Assembly: GCA_012845835.1 (NCBI GenBank)
Contig: JABAKD010000012.1
Span: 11,540,213-11,604,212 of the forward strand
DNA length: 64,000 nucleotides
Source: Undaria pinnatifida
Lineage: Eukaryota; Sar; Phaeophyceae; Laminariales; Alariaceae
Reading direction: 5' to 3'
Position 1 is the stretch's first letter. Each line of letters opens with the position of its first letter. The notes below the pieces were generated by a model. It saw only the letters and a list, made by a program, of their open reading frames with translations. It made no database searches and was not told where the DNA came from. Below are positions 32,236 through 43,300 of the stretch, in pieces. The translations under genes and the position numbers were made by a program.

Positions 32236-33080
32236 GATAAAAATTGAAAATACACTCCACCAGCTGTGAGATCGAGTATTTTGTCGAAACTCATCTTTGC
32301 AAGCTGTGTGTGATACTCCGATTGCGCGTATTACGGGTTTTGTGTCCTCATTAAGGATATAGGTCGGCGACTCCCCTTACAACCACAGTGTAGCTATCAG
32401 GGTCAACAGGGTGATGTTAGTCAGTCTGTGCGCGGAAACTATAAAACCCGTTTCTGAGGGGGACAAAATCTGACAGCTGTGGAAGGAAATACATCCGTTC
32501 ATCAAGTGAATCCTATAAGTCGAATAACCGGTGAGGGGATGGCCGCGTTTTGAGGGACGTGGGGGCCTGGTTTTGATCAAAGAGAGCGGGGTTGGAGGGG
32601 GCGGGGAGGGCGGGGGGAGGGTAGCGGACAGGGGGGCAATTCGTGCGTGGAAGCTATAAATCCTTTAAGGAAGGGGATAAATCTGACGGTTTTGGGCAGA
32701 AAATATGAATCAAAAATACAAAATGCACCAGTTTATCATATGGGAGGGGGGACGGTTGGGGCGGGGGTGGGGCGGGTGGGGCAGCTCAATCTGTGCGTGG
32801 AAACTATACTTTATTTCAAAGGGATAACTGTGAATGTTTTGAAAATAATGCATCAGTTTATCATGTATATCCTTGGGGCAAGTCGTACAATCAGTGAGTA
32901 GAGGACGGAGTGTTCGAGGGGGTGGGGTTGGGATGGGGTGGAGGGGTAGGGAGATGGGGAGTGGGGGCGGGCGGGGCGGGGGCGGGGGAGGGGTGGGGGG
33001 GGGGGAAGGGAAGGGCTCGAGGTGCCATAGATGTAGGAGCTTGTTATACGTGTGGTGCTAGGTCTAGGCGATTGTGTATA
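32236..33080 (-). mobile_element. D-family modular repeat, copy 3 (right arm of a palindrome)
   Basis: Inverted relative to its neighbour, joined end to end through a short AT spacer at about 32225-32250. It is not identical to the left arm: here C runs appear as G runs of different length, and the 32470-32560 segment (GGAAGGAAATACATCCGTTC) is shared instead with the copy at 46.9 kb. So the two arms are different subtypes. Confidence 0.75.
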
Positions 33081-33898
33081 TATATAAGGAATTACATGTA
33101 ATCTTTTAATTTTTTTCGTCGTCAACATTCTTCAGAACTTTTTCCTGTCGACTTTTATTTTTTTTCGAGGTCTGGCTAGTTTTGTTGTGTTCTCGTACCA
33201 TGTACGCTAGCCTTCCACTTGTCTGAGCTTGTCTATTTAGGTTAGTGTTTTCGTTTGCTCTGTATGAATAGTCTGTGCCAACATAATTTGTACCAGATAT
33301 ACAATGTGGTACAGCATATATATGGATCTCTATAGGATGCAGAATCAGCACGGACACTGGGTGTACTGATATCGTTGGATAGAAAAAACGGTTTACAATG
33401 TAAAAAAATACACACCTAGGTAAATATAGCAGGAGTTGGATGATGAATACCGTTAATAATGCCTCGTACGCGTTTTATCCAGTTGTCGTTCTTGCTTGTA
33501 ATTTACTTGTTTACTGACAACAGGGAATTGTCGACAAGAAATGTGATGGCCTGTCTATGGATTACACGTCGATGCGTTTAGAGGGGTCTGGGGATGGGAG
33601 AAAGTTAGGCAGCCGGGGTTTCGTGTTTTTCTTATTGTTTTCTCGAGTGTGGATGAGTCGAGGTACGGCACCATTCGGAGGCTTGGTAATCCGAGACGAC
33701 TGTGTGTAGGCGGTAATAAAGTAAGGACCCGGCTGGTATTACCGTAAGGAAAGAGGGACGGCAGAAGTAGGGCCGAGATACGCAGGGGATGTCGTCAGGA
33801 GGCTGCGATGAGTGTATCGGGGAAAGGGGGAAGAATTCTCACTCTCAAGACCCAGAAACCGATAATAATTTTATGCACATTTCGATTATATTACTCAA
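33081..33898. other. No recognisable gene
   Basis: Contains the inverted partner of 28627-28710 at 33320-33410. The rest is unique sequence without domain or exon evidence. Confidence 0.4.
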
Positions 33899-34157
33899 TA
33901 AGAAGTGCTAAGGAAGAAGAGGTACACTTTTTATGGTTGAGGTTCTACAACATGAGAGCGTAAGACCCCCCCCCCTAAAAACTAATTTGGAGAAAAATCA
34001 AAACTGCTGCCGGATGATAAAGTCCCAGTACCTAAGTACACAGCTGGAAGAATCATGAATAAAAATGGCCAATTTCAGACAGTTTTGGGGCTAACGAGCC
34101 CCGTCGTTCAAAACCAATTTCACTCGAAAATTGTCATCTCTATCGCATAGAACCCGT
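33899..34157. mobile_element. A-family MITE, decayed
   Basis: AAGACCCCCCCCCCTAAAAAC, TTTGGAGAAAAATC, CTGCCGGATGATAAAGTCCCAGTACC, GGGGCTAACGAGCCCCGTCGTTC and CATCTCTATCGCATAGAACCCG follow the A-family order. The left terminus is barely recognisable. Confidence 0.5.
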
Positions 34158-34504
34158 CGTCGAATGATATTCAATAAAGCGTGTAGATCTTGGGGTGATG
34201 TGATGTCAGGATATTTGCGACGTCGCATGCTCCGTACGACAAGGGTTTCACCATTTCTTCCTGGAGCTGCTTCTTTGAGGGTGATCTATACCACAATGTC
34301 AACTGAAACACAGATCATGTAAACAGAAGTACAAAAGAAAATCTTCTGCCAATTAGCAACAACACGCCTTTAAGCATACGACGAAACAGGTTGAAAAGCA
34401 TAAGATTGACCTTCCGAGGGCTTTGGCCCCGCCATTCGGAAACCACATCACCCACAACTGCTACCCTTATCGTACCACGCGTCTCACCCCGCTGGAACAT
34501 GCCT

Positions 34505-34543
34505 CTGCTACTACCACTACTAATAATACTATTATTACTACTG

Positions 34544-34574
<31 letters not shown>

Positions 34575-34775
34575 AGATACTACTACAGCTACTACTACAT
34601 CTACTACAACTACTACTACCATAGCATACTACTACAGCATACTACTACAGCATTCTGTTGGTACTACTACTACTACTACCACAGCATACTACTCAGCATA
34701 CTAATACTACACTACTACTACTACTGCTACTACTACTACCTTCAATATTACAAATACTGCTACTACTACTATTAA

Positions 34776-34811
<36 letters not shown>

Positions 34812-35115
34812 CACTACTACTATTACTCAAGCATACTACTACCACAGCATAATACTACTACAGCATACTACTACTACTACTTTTACTACTTGTACAGCAT
34901 ACCACTACAGCATACCACTACAGCATACTACAACAGCATACTACTACACGGCCTACTTATACAGCATTCTACCACTACTACTACTACCACACCATACTAC
35001 TGCAGCATTCTACTACTACTACCACCACAGCATACTACCACAGCATACTACCACAGCATACTACTACAGCATACTACTACGGCATACTACTACTACTCCC
35101 ACCACTACTACTGTG
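34505..35115. repeat. (CTA)n-type microsatellite, compound
   Basis: About 600 bp of ACTACT repeats with interspersed higher-order words such as ACAGCATACTACTAC. Long Leu- and Thr-rich frames here are artefacts. Confidence 0.9.
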
Positions 35116-35403
35116 TGATGATTGGTTCTTAGTTATGGGGCGTTTCCGGTGGGGCACGCACATTGTGGTTTTGGTAGTAGTAGTGCATACTATTAATAGT
35201 TGCTTTACCTTCTTTTCTTGTCGCGCGTCTTCTACCTTGCTTGGTTCTCTGCCCCACCCATCCGTCTGACCCGGTTTTTCCATGCATGTCCTGACGCGAC
35301 CGACTTCATGAGCCTGACCACCCCAGCATATTTAGAGACCTCCATTAAACGACGGAGTGGGGTCTGGTGGTGTGCCCGGATCGCCTGTTCGTCGTGAATT
35401 TTC

Positions 35404-36540
35404 GACGCGTGCTATTATTATGGTACATTCGGGTAGCATGAGTTTATATCCGAAATAAGCATGTTCTGAAGGACGGGGCTCCTTGTCACAAAACGGTCGG
35501 CGTGTCATTCGTTGCTGCGCTATTAACTCTTCGAGTACTTCGCATCCCCGTGGCCTTGCTCCTTTTTGCTGAGTAAAGTCTTACTTTATTATTCCCCCGA
35601 AATCATATTTGCTCAAGCGGGGTATTAGAGGTCGTCTCGGTCGGTGGCGTATCAGGTTATCCTCAAGCCTGGTATACGTCAGTTTCGTGAGTTCGAATCC
35701 CCCTGAGTGCATACGCGTATAAATTCGTGGTGACTTTTTCTTGTGCACAAATTGACTTGCGGAACGCGCGAAAGCGTGGGTTAGCCACACTCGATGAAAA
35801 ATCGACGAGCAGTGGGAATGCTGAACGCTATGCGCGAATACATTCAAAGGCAAGAACCGGGGGGGGGAAGGGACGACACCTGTGACCACGGCTTGTCAAG
35901 AAGCTGGAAAGTAGAAGTGTGCAAAAAAAAAAAGAAAAAAAAAAAGAGGTACTCAGGTGAGGAGGGCTACCGTGGCCAGTGCATGCCGTCGTTTTCGTCC
36001 CGGTGCTTCACCTAAACCTTCCGCCTGGCTGTCCACGGTTGTATCTGGTACGCCCACAAGCGTAGTCGATCCTTCTGAACGTCTCCCTTCACATATATAC
36101 GGCTGCACAAAAAAATGTCCCCCAAAGCCGTGGTTGCGGTAACGCAAGCCCGAGGGCTCTCCTTTTGCATGGGGCTGTAGACCCATCCCGGAAACACGAG
36201 GCCGCCTGCCTGCGCACTTGACTCGTCCGTGCTCGTTTCACGTTGCTTGGGGTAGACGTACCGGGTAACATTGCTTTCGAGGTTTTACCGAGTTTCCTCT
36301 TCATTCGATAGCGGTGCAACTTGTTAATGATGGGGCTCCCAACCTCATGAGCCCCATGGCTTGCCCAAATACTGGTTTGGAGTAAACCGAAGATGACATT
36401 CTGACAAGTAAACCTATCTATCGATGATGGCCCAGGAATAGAAAAAAAAGCGTTGCAAAGAAAACATGACACGCCGACGAGATTGGGTCTATTAAGGAGC
36501 CCCGTCCGATTTGTGCAATGATAGGAGTACTATTGCAGCA
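35404..36540. mobile_element. Possible A-related element enclosing a SINE
   Basis: GACGCGTGCTATTATTATGG at 35404 and GGACGGGGCTCCTTG at 35472 with GTCGGCGTGTC near 35499 are mirrored by GACACGCCGACGAG near 36468 and TTAAGGAGCCCCGTCC near 36493. The arms are subterminal A-family words in opposite orientation, about 1 kb apart, with the SINE copy and the unexplained 35950-36470 stretch between them. Ends are not fixed. Confidence 0.35.
35630..35948 (+). mobile_element. tRNA-derived SINE, copy 2
   Basis: Plus-strand copy. The head has TGGCGTATCAGG (A box) and AGTTCGAATCC (B box) about 45 bp apart. The body includes GTGGTGACTTTTTC, CACTCGATGAAAAATCGACG, GCAAGAACCGGGGGGGGAAG, GACACCTGTGACCACGGCTTG. 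An A-rich tail is at 35923-35945. It matches copy 1 (2829-3143) throughout with frequent substitutions, so both are old. Confidence 0.8.
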
Positions 36541-36800
36541 CTTTTTTTAAGGCTATTTTCATTTCCCTGAAAGATCGGGCTACTTAAATTAATTCGAAAT
36601 AGTCGGAGGGCCTATCTGGTTTTGCAATTGTATTATATATCTGCTTTTACACCTAAAATATGTAATGGGTTTGATAATCGGTTTTTGCGTTGTCATCTTG
36701 CTCAAAATCAGTTCTTGCCTTCCTTGTAGTAGAAGGTATATTGCACAGATTGATTACCATCTGATATCACTGCCCTTGTAGAAGCTATATTGCACGGATT
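36541..36800. other. No recognisable feature
   Basis: AT-rich unique sequence. A short duplicated phrase (CTTGTAGAAGCTATATTGCA / TTGTAGTAGAAGGTATATTGCA with GATTGAT) at 36724 and 36777 suggests a local tandem duplication of about 50 bp. Confidence 0.4.
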
Positions 36801-36985
36801 GATAAGCAGCATCCTGTTGACCCTGGTACAAACCCCATTGTAGTTCCAAGGGGGTGTACTTGTATCCTTAATGGGGACAATCAGGCCAGTAATACGCGCG
36901 ATCAGAGTATCACATACACAGCTTGCGAAGATGAGTTTCGACGAAATCTTCGATCTCACAACTGGAATGCGTACTCTAGTCAATA
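36801..36985 (+). mobile_element. D-family end fragment
   Basis: CCTGTTGACCCTGGTACAAAC, TATCCTTAATGGGGACA, ATACGCGCGATCAGAGTATC, CACAGCTTGCGAAGATGAG and GATCTCACAACTGGAATG match the terminal part of D copies. No C runs. Confidence 0.65.
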
Positions 36986-37568
36986 TGTTTTTTTAATATT
37001 ATTGAAGGTTTGGAGCCTCAGGAAAAATTAGTTGCAAATCTGCTGCTGTTTGTAGCATGTGTCGTCCTTCAGAAACCAATGTCCAGAACGTGCTGCCTCC
37101 ATCATGGCACGCAGCCGAATAAACATAGCAAAGGTGTACACAGAGAGTAAATCGCCTGGGCTTCGTCGAAGAAACGCATGTATCTCTTTATGTAATTCAA
37201 GGGATTTCGGGTCGCATCGCTTTTCGCGAGAAATGGTGTAGAAACGGTTGCTACCGCTACCGGTCGCGAGTCTTAGCTTTTGCACCTTCAAGAGTTACTT
37301 GGCAAACGGCGCACGCGTTCGTGGCACCTTTCGTGCACTGTCCACCCGTGCCAGTATACAAACTGCCGCCATCTTAGCCTCCAAAGCTGCCGGTCCTGGC
37401 TCCTTGCTGAAAAAATAGTTGAGAGCTGTCTGGTGCACTTAAAACACCTAGATCTGTTAGCCTGGTGGTTTGGAGTCCCCACCGCGTAAGTTTCCGTGTC
37501 GTGCCTCCCTCTCGTCTTTACTACCGGTCCAGTCCCTGTGCTATTAACCCGTTAGTGTTTTCAGTCAA
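36986..37568. other. No recognisable gene
   Basis: Unique sequence with frames of 60-87 codons on both strands and no domain. No repeat seen. Confidence 0.35.
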
Positions 37569-37831
37569 GACTGATTCTACAATATTAGCCCCCCCCCCCG
37601 AAGAAAAAAACATCGATTTTCTGTAGTGAACGTTTCAGGGCTGCTTGACACAAAAATCAGGATGCTATTGAAAGAAAAGTCTACACATATTCCCTCGAGC
37701 GCAAAGGTTTATCTATCGATGACGTCGGGGTATCGAGGGACACCGTGTTTCAGGAGATACGACCGGGAGCTGGTTCCGGAACCGGCGAATTCGGTTCAAA
37801 AAAAGTTGGGGGGGCTACCGTAGAACGACTC
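37569..37831. mobile_element. B-family MITE
   Basis: Left end GACTGATTCTACAAT, right end CCGTAGAACGACTC. Inside: C run, GAACGTTTCAGGGCTGC, GCGCAAAGG, GACGTCGGGGTATCGAG and GGGAGCTGGTTCCGGAACC. No matching 4-bp flank, so the flanks have diverged. Confidence 0.75.
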
Positions 37832-37964
37832 TTTAGTTGATTTTGGGTATGGGTGAGGTATACACAGTTCGTCAAACGAAGAGCTTCACAACAGGATTGG
37901 GGCACATGCCACGATACAGATGCATCCGCATTTCCTTTTAGGCTCATCACTAGAAGGACCCTAT

Positions 37965-38180
37965 CCCTCACCCCAAAACGGTGTTGGAGTAAACTCTACT
38001 ACAATGGGAGTGCAGCCCGATAAAGGGCAAACCCGTCGCCTATTCCTACTACTGTAAAAGACATATAGACCTATATATCTAAACAAGGATGATATTCTGA
38101 CAATTACGGAGTAAGTAGGCCTGTGCCTCATGACATCACTATCCACAAGAGCTACTTGTATCGTAGCACCTCGCGTCTTG
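37965..38180. mobile_element. A-family relic
   Basis: CCCCAAAACGGTGTTGGAGTAAA, ATGGGAGTGCAGCCC, CATGACATCACTATCC and the right terminus ACTTGTATCGTAGCACCTCGCGTC keep A-family order. The left end is lost. Confidence 0.45.
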
Positions 38181-38934
38181 GTGCATCACCATCGTCGCAT
38201 TTGTTCTGTCTCTTAAGCACCCTACGGTTTCCAGAACCAACCGCGATAAGTATACCGCGATATCAACCACACAACAGTATAATCTACACTCAAAACTATC
38301 TCCGCCGCAGCACTACACCAAACCGCAACCCGGGTGCAATAGGCTGCGCCAACCTGGTCCCAATGACTTTGGAATGGCCGCCTCGAACAAGACCACACCG
38401 TCGCACAACGATACATCAGTAGCGCATCGCACTGATACAGTATGCTACAGTAAAATCAGATTTCTAGGAAATGAGGCATCGATGGTACGGAGGTGACTCC
38501 ATGATTTGGAACCGGTTATTACCTTGGGAGAATCTAGGCCACATCGATCATAGTGCCTGTTTCCTACGAACCCAAAGCCAGAGAACATACATTGTAGGAG
38601 AAGTACTGACCACCCCACCGAGCCAGCTTATGCATGATGTAGTTTTTTTTTTTGCAACCTTTCTTTTGCGGACAAGATAAGTCTGCGAGCGCATTGCCAC
38701 TCTCAGCCCCATGCGGAAGCAACTAGGGATGAATCCGAGATTGAAACTAAGCTGTTGGTTCCGGCCTATTTTAGAATACCTGAGGCACAGTACCGGAGCT
38801 ACGATCATTGCCTTGAACCTCCGCCCAACAGGCGAGAACAAAAGGAAGCAGGAACAACTTCAGGCCACCCTACAATCTGGGCCGGCCAAGGCGCTCAAAA
38901 TATACAAATATCGCTGTGCCCCGCTCAGTTGTTC
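38181..38934. other. No recognisable gene
   Basis: Unique sequence. Short frames (up to 99 codons) overlap on both strands, with none supported. Confidence 0.35.
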
Positions 38935-39166
38935 GAGTTCGGATCTGAACTTTTGACAGGCGATTCAGAACAGGTCGCCGAGACACTACTTGGCGAGCTA
39001 AAAACAAAAAATGAAAATCGGTTGATTTTTTGTCTATTTCATGATCATGGAAAACGTTTAGCTGGCCGTATGTCGGCAGATTGTTTTTGGTTATTTTAGC
39101 TCGCCAAGTACTCTTTTGGTGGGCTCGGTCCAAATCACGTGTCAAAATTTCAGGTCCTAACTTCAA
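38935..39166. repeat. Foldback element, 230 bp
   Basis: ACTTGGCGAGCTAAAA at 38988-39003 is perfectly mirrored by TTTTAGCTCGCCAAGT at 39094-39109. The outer segments, GATCTGAACTTTTGACAGGCG near 38943 and CACGTGTCAAAATTTCAGG near 39138, are imperfectly complementary as well. The whole unit would fold into a long hairpin with a loop of about 85 bases. No coding potential. Confidence 0.7.
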
Positions 39167-39619
39167 AAATTAAGAGGTGCATGGTCAAGTTTCCACCGAC
39201 GTGCCTCTGCATATAAATTTACATATAATTCAGGGATTCATCCATAACCTTCGAACGAAAGTGACCCATGAAATGAAGAGCATATGTCCCTACTCCTCGT
39301 CCCAAGATGTACATGCCCAGAAAAATTAAGCCAATTCCATCCACTTTGTATTTCGAGCAATTTTAGAAAAAGCAACACAAACAGATCATGTCATGAAAGG
39401 AAAATGCTCAAACTAGGAAACGTGAGTGGCAAACACTTTTTTCATCGCCAACTTCGCAGATTCTCAAGCTGGAGGGCTTAAAATGACCACCGCATCTAGC
39501 TGATTACGAGGATATGCTCAGTTTGCAGTGGGTCACTGCCGTTCAAAAGATATGCCCGACTGACGGAATATGGGTTTCTTGGCCGGCCCAGCTTGTAGAC
39601 TTCCTCTTTGTTGAGTAAG
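39167..39619. other. No recognisable feature
   Basis: Unique sequence with no supported exon or repeat. Confidence 0.35.
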
Positions 39620-39954
39620 CTTCTTTTACTAATTCATGTATTTTTTATTCATTTATTTAATCGTTTATGTATTTAATTATTAATGGACATATTTATTCAT
39701 TTATATAGTCTGTTCATTCACATATTTATTCATTTTTTTTTTTTTTTTTTTACTCCGTACTTATTTACGAAGTATTTATTTGTATATATAGTCCATGTAT
39801 TTAAACATCGTATATTTAATTATTTATTATTTATTTGTTTATTTATTCATTTATTCATTTTTTTATTATCCATTTAATTATTTATTCATTTAGTCTATTC
39901 ATTTATTATGTGTTTTTTCATGTTGATATTTATTCATGAATTTCATTTATATAT
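39620..39954. repeat. AT-rich TTTATTCA-type tract
   Basis: Irregular repeats of TTTATTCATTTA. A similar tract at 41965-42090 continues on the other side of the D-repeat block, so the D complex appears to have inserted into or expanded within one AT-rich tract. Confidence 0.7.
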
Positions 39955-40352
39955 AATAATATACTGGTGCCAAAACCGTCAGATTTATCCCCTCGAAAGG
40001 ATTTATAGCTTACATGCACAAATTGCCCCTTTCCCCCCCCCCCCCCCCGCCCCCCTCCAAACCCGCTCGCTTTTGATCAAAACCAGGCCCCCCCTTTGCC
40101 TTCACAGCTGTCAGATTTTGTCCCCCTCAGAAACGGGTTTTATAGTTTCCGCGCACAGACTGACTAAAATCATCCTGTTGACCCTGATAGCTACACTGTA
40201 GCTGTAAGGGGAGTCGCCGACCTATATCCTTAATGAGGACACACAACTCGTAATGCGCGCGATCGGAGTATCACACACAGCTTGCAAAGATGAGTTTCGA
40301 CGAAATCTTCGATCTCACAGCTGGAGTGTATTTTAATTTTTATAATATATAT
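39955..40352 (+). mobile_element. D-family modular repeat, copy 4 (left arm)
   Basis: Starts at the ATATACTGGTGCCAAAACC module, passes a C run, the TGATCAAAACCAGGCCCCC module and the conserved end GATCTCACAGCTGGAGTG, and stops at TTTTTATAATATATATATTCG. Confidence 0.75.
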
Positions 40353-40354
40353 AT

Positions 40355-40536
40355 TCGCGCTTTTTTTTTATTCATTTTTTTATTCATTTGTTCTGTGTTA
40401 TTATAAAAATTAAAATACACTCCAGCTGTGAGATCGAAGATTTCGTCGCGCTTTTTTTTTATTCATTTTTTTATTCATTTGTTCTGTGTTATTATAAAAA
40501 TTAAAATACACTCCAGCTGTGAGATCGAAGATTTCG
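40355..40536. repeat. 91-bp tandem duplication at palindrome centre
   Basis: TCGCGCTTTTTTTTTATTC begins at 40355 and again at 40446. Each 91-bp copy carries the AT linker plus the first part of the inverted D end (TTAAAATACACTCCAGCTG). The duplication lies exactly between the two D arms. Confidence 0.8.
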
Positions 40537-41210
40537 TCGAAACTCATCTTTGCAAGCTGTGTGTGATACTTTGATCGCGCGCATTACGAGTTGTGTGTCC
40601 TCATTAAGGATATAGGTCGGCGACTCCCCTTACAACTACAGTGTAGCTAGCAGGGTCAACAGGATGACTTTAGTCAGTCTGTGCGCGGAAACTATAAAAC
40701 CCGTTTCTGAGGGGGACAAAATCTGACAGCTGTGAAGGGAAAGGGGGGCCTGGTTTTGATCAAAAGCGAGCGGGTTTGGAGGGGGGCGGGGGGGGGGGGG
40801 GGGAAAGGGGCAATTTGTGCATGTAAGCTATAAATCCTTTCGAGGGGATAAATCTGACGGTTTTGGCACCAGTATATTATTGGGGGCGGGGGGGGTGGGG
40901 GGGGGGGGGGGGGGGGGACAGCTCAATATGTGCCTGGAAACTATACATTATTTTGAGGGGATAAATGTGACATTTTTGTAAATAATACATCAGTTTATCA
41001 TGTATATTTTGGGGTAATTCGTACAATCAGTGAGTAAAGAGAGGGTGGAGTGTTCGAGGGGGTGGGGTTGGGATGGGTTGGGGGGGGGGCGGGGGGGGGG
41101 GGGGGGAACGGCTTTAGGTGAGGGGTTTGTTTTACGTGTGGTGCCAGGTCTAGGCGAAGGTGCGGGTGATGGGGAAGAAGGGGGCGTTCGAGGCGGGGGG
41201 GGGGGGGGAG
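40420..41210 (-). mobile_element. D-family modular repeat, copy 5 (right arm)
   Basis: Inverted relative to copy 4, with all modules in reverse order and C runs shown as G runs (40780-40802, 40884-40917, 41082-41106). It continues directly into the tandem array at 41211. Confidence 0.75.
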
Positions 41211-41483
41211 AACACAGCGGCGTGGATGGCTCTCGAAAGATAATGAGGTGATATCCTGTGCGTGAAGTGTTTATTAATGTGGCGGATTTCGATATTTGGT
41301 GGGGCGTTTGAGTAAGGGAAAGCAAGAGGGGGGGGGAGGGGGGGGATTTTTAGGAGGTGTAAGTTACAAATAATATTCAAATACACTTCGGCTGTGAGAT
41401 CAATGATATGTAGCAGTTTGTTATACGCGTGGTGCTAGGTCTAGGCGATCGTGTAGGTGGTCGGGAAAGAGGGGGCGTTGGAG

Positions 41484-41518
<35 letters not shown>

Positions 41519-41790
41519 ACACAGCGGCATGGATGGCTCTCGAAAGATAATGAGGTGATATCCTGTGCGTGAAGTGTTTATTAATGTGGCGGATTTCGAT
41601 ATTTGGTGGGGCGTTTGAGTAAGGGAAAGCAAGAGGGGGGGGGGGGGGGGGGATTTTTAGGAGGTGTAGGTTACAAATAATATTCAAATACACTTCGGCT
41701 GTGAGATCAATGATATGTAGCAGTTTGTTATACGCGTGGTGCTAGGTCTAGGCGATCGTGTAGGTGGTCGGGAAAGAGGGGGCGTTGGAG

Positions 41791-41824
<34 letters not shown>

Positions 41825-41960
41825 ACACAGCGGCATGGATGGCTCTCGAAAGATAATGAGGTGATGTCCTGTGCGTGAAGTGTTTATTAATGTGGCGGAT
41901 TTCGATATTTGGTGCGGCGTTTGAGTAAGGGAGAGCAAGAGGGGGGGGGGGGGGGGGGGA
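41211..41960. repeat. Tandem array, 306-bp unit with long G runs
   Basis: AACACAGCGGC begins units at 41211, 41518 and 41824, spacing 307 and 306 bp. Each unit contains TGGATGGCTCTCGAAAG, GTGTTTATTAATGTGGCGG, a G run, TTCGGCTGTGAGATCAATG, TACGCGTGGTGCTAGGTC and a second G run of up to about 33. It is an amplified segment of the D repeat. The third unit is cut at the G run ending at 41959. Confidence 0.9.
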
Positions 41961-42090
41961 TGTGTTATGTATCATTTTCAATCATATATTCATATATTTT
42001 TTGTTATATTTTATTTTAATTTTTTTTGTATTTTTCTATATTTATTCATGTATTTCTATATTTAAATTTTTACTTACTCAGTCTTTTTTT
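41961..42090. repeat. AT-rich tract
   Basis: TATTTATTCATG-type repeats similar to 39620-39954, ending in a poly-T stretch before TTCCAG at 42095. Confidence 0.6.
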
Positions 42091-42117
42091 TTCCAGGATT
42101 ACTGCCGCGCTGAGCTG

Positions 42118-42181
42118 CCGCGCTGATCGCTCAGCGCGGAGTTACATCCCGGGCGAGACCCTCCTGCTCCGGGGCAGGAGG
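42118..42181. other. Two adjacent GC-rich hairpins
   Basis: CCGCGCTGA-TCGC-TCAGCGCGG at 42118-42139 is a perfect 9-bp stem with a 4-base loop. CCTCCTGC...GCAGGAGG at 42160-42181 is an 8-bp stem. They lie just after a strong 3' splice-like sequence (T run then TTCCAG at 42090-42095). A plus frame downstream (ARSYIPGETLLLRGRR) ends at 42197; function unknown. Confidence 0.4.
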
Positions 42182-42354
42182 CCTCGACTAATCTAATACA
42201 TACTTTGAATAATCGGTGAAACAGCAGAAGCAAACTACAGCAGTATCAACGCACCCTCGGACACAGATAAATAATACTTCCAAGTTGGTGCGCATGTATA
42301 CCATGCACCTACTTAGTACGACAATTCACTTAACTCCATGGGGGGTGCTTTTGT

Positions 42355-42615
42355 CCAAACACTAATACTGCTGCTATTACCACTGCTACCACTGCTGTTG
42401 TTGCTGCTGCTGCTGCGGCGGCGGCAGCTGCAGATACTGCTACCGTTGCTGCTACTGCTTCTACTACTTATGCTACTACCACTACTACTGCTGAGCTACT
42501 GCTACTGCCACTGCTACTACTACTACTACTACTACTACTAATAACAACTGCTACTACTACCGCTACTACTGGTAACTACTAATACTGAGCACTGCTACTA
42601 CTACTTCTACAATAT
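42355..42615. repeat. (CTG/CTA)n compound microsatellite
   Basis: Mixed CTGCTG, CTACTA and CGGCGG triplets. The Leu-rich frame across 42338-42541 is an artefact. Confidence 0.85.
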
Positions 42616-43300
42616 CTCAAACGAATATCTCAAACGATTTAACAAAGATAGATAGCGCTACACACTAAACGATCGAACAAAACCTTATAGCGAACATAGA
42701 GCAGTGACTGAATCAGGTGCTGATAAACCATTATTTGCAAAAAGTGGAATTGCATAAAATTCCCAGAGCCCAGCAGAAAAACATCAAAGAGTAGAAGATA
42801 CAGAGCAGAAATTTAGCCTAGGTACAGCAGTATACCGTCGGGATAACTATGGACGGACGCCTCTTAATCTCCAGTTCCAACAGCTTTCGACGGGTGTGCG
42901 CGTGCCTGTGACAGGAAATCATCGAAATACTCCGCGTATCATCATCATCATGCTGGTGCTCGCGTGAGCCCGCCCGGGATAGCCGCCAGGAAAAATATAT
43001 GGGTGAGGGCAAGAGCCTGTGGATTCTTGCCCGCCGTTCTACCCAACCTGCTGCAGAAGGTGAAACGATCGAGATTGTCAGCTAGAGGTTTTTCGTTGCT
43101 CATAAACAACAAGAGTTGACTTTTGGAACATTTGTGGATGTTTGAGGCTGACCGCAACGTTCCCGATTTATTATTCAAGGGGGTGCGTGGCCCGTCTTCC
43201 ACATCGGAAATACCACCTCGGTACATTATGCCTCGGGTATTCTGCTCTCTCAATGACGTGCCTAACAACATGTCCAAAACACTTGCCATTTATTTTTCAG
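42616..43300. other. No secure feature
   Basis: Frames 42948-43289 (-) and 43123-43344 (+) both look mildly protein-like (for example LWMFEADRNVPDLLFKG on +) but neither has a recognised domain. It could hold upstream exons of the flavocytochrome gene. Confidence 0.35.

Noticed and set aside
34391-35132. Leu/Thr-rich proteins
   Set aside because: Readings of the CTA microsatellite.
35640-35725. Functional tRNA gene
   Set aside because: A- and B-box-like words are present, but a shared body and A tail follow, and a second copy exists; it is a SINE head.
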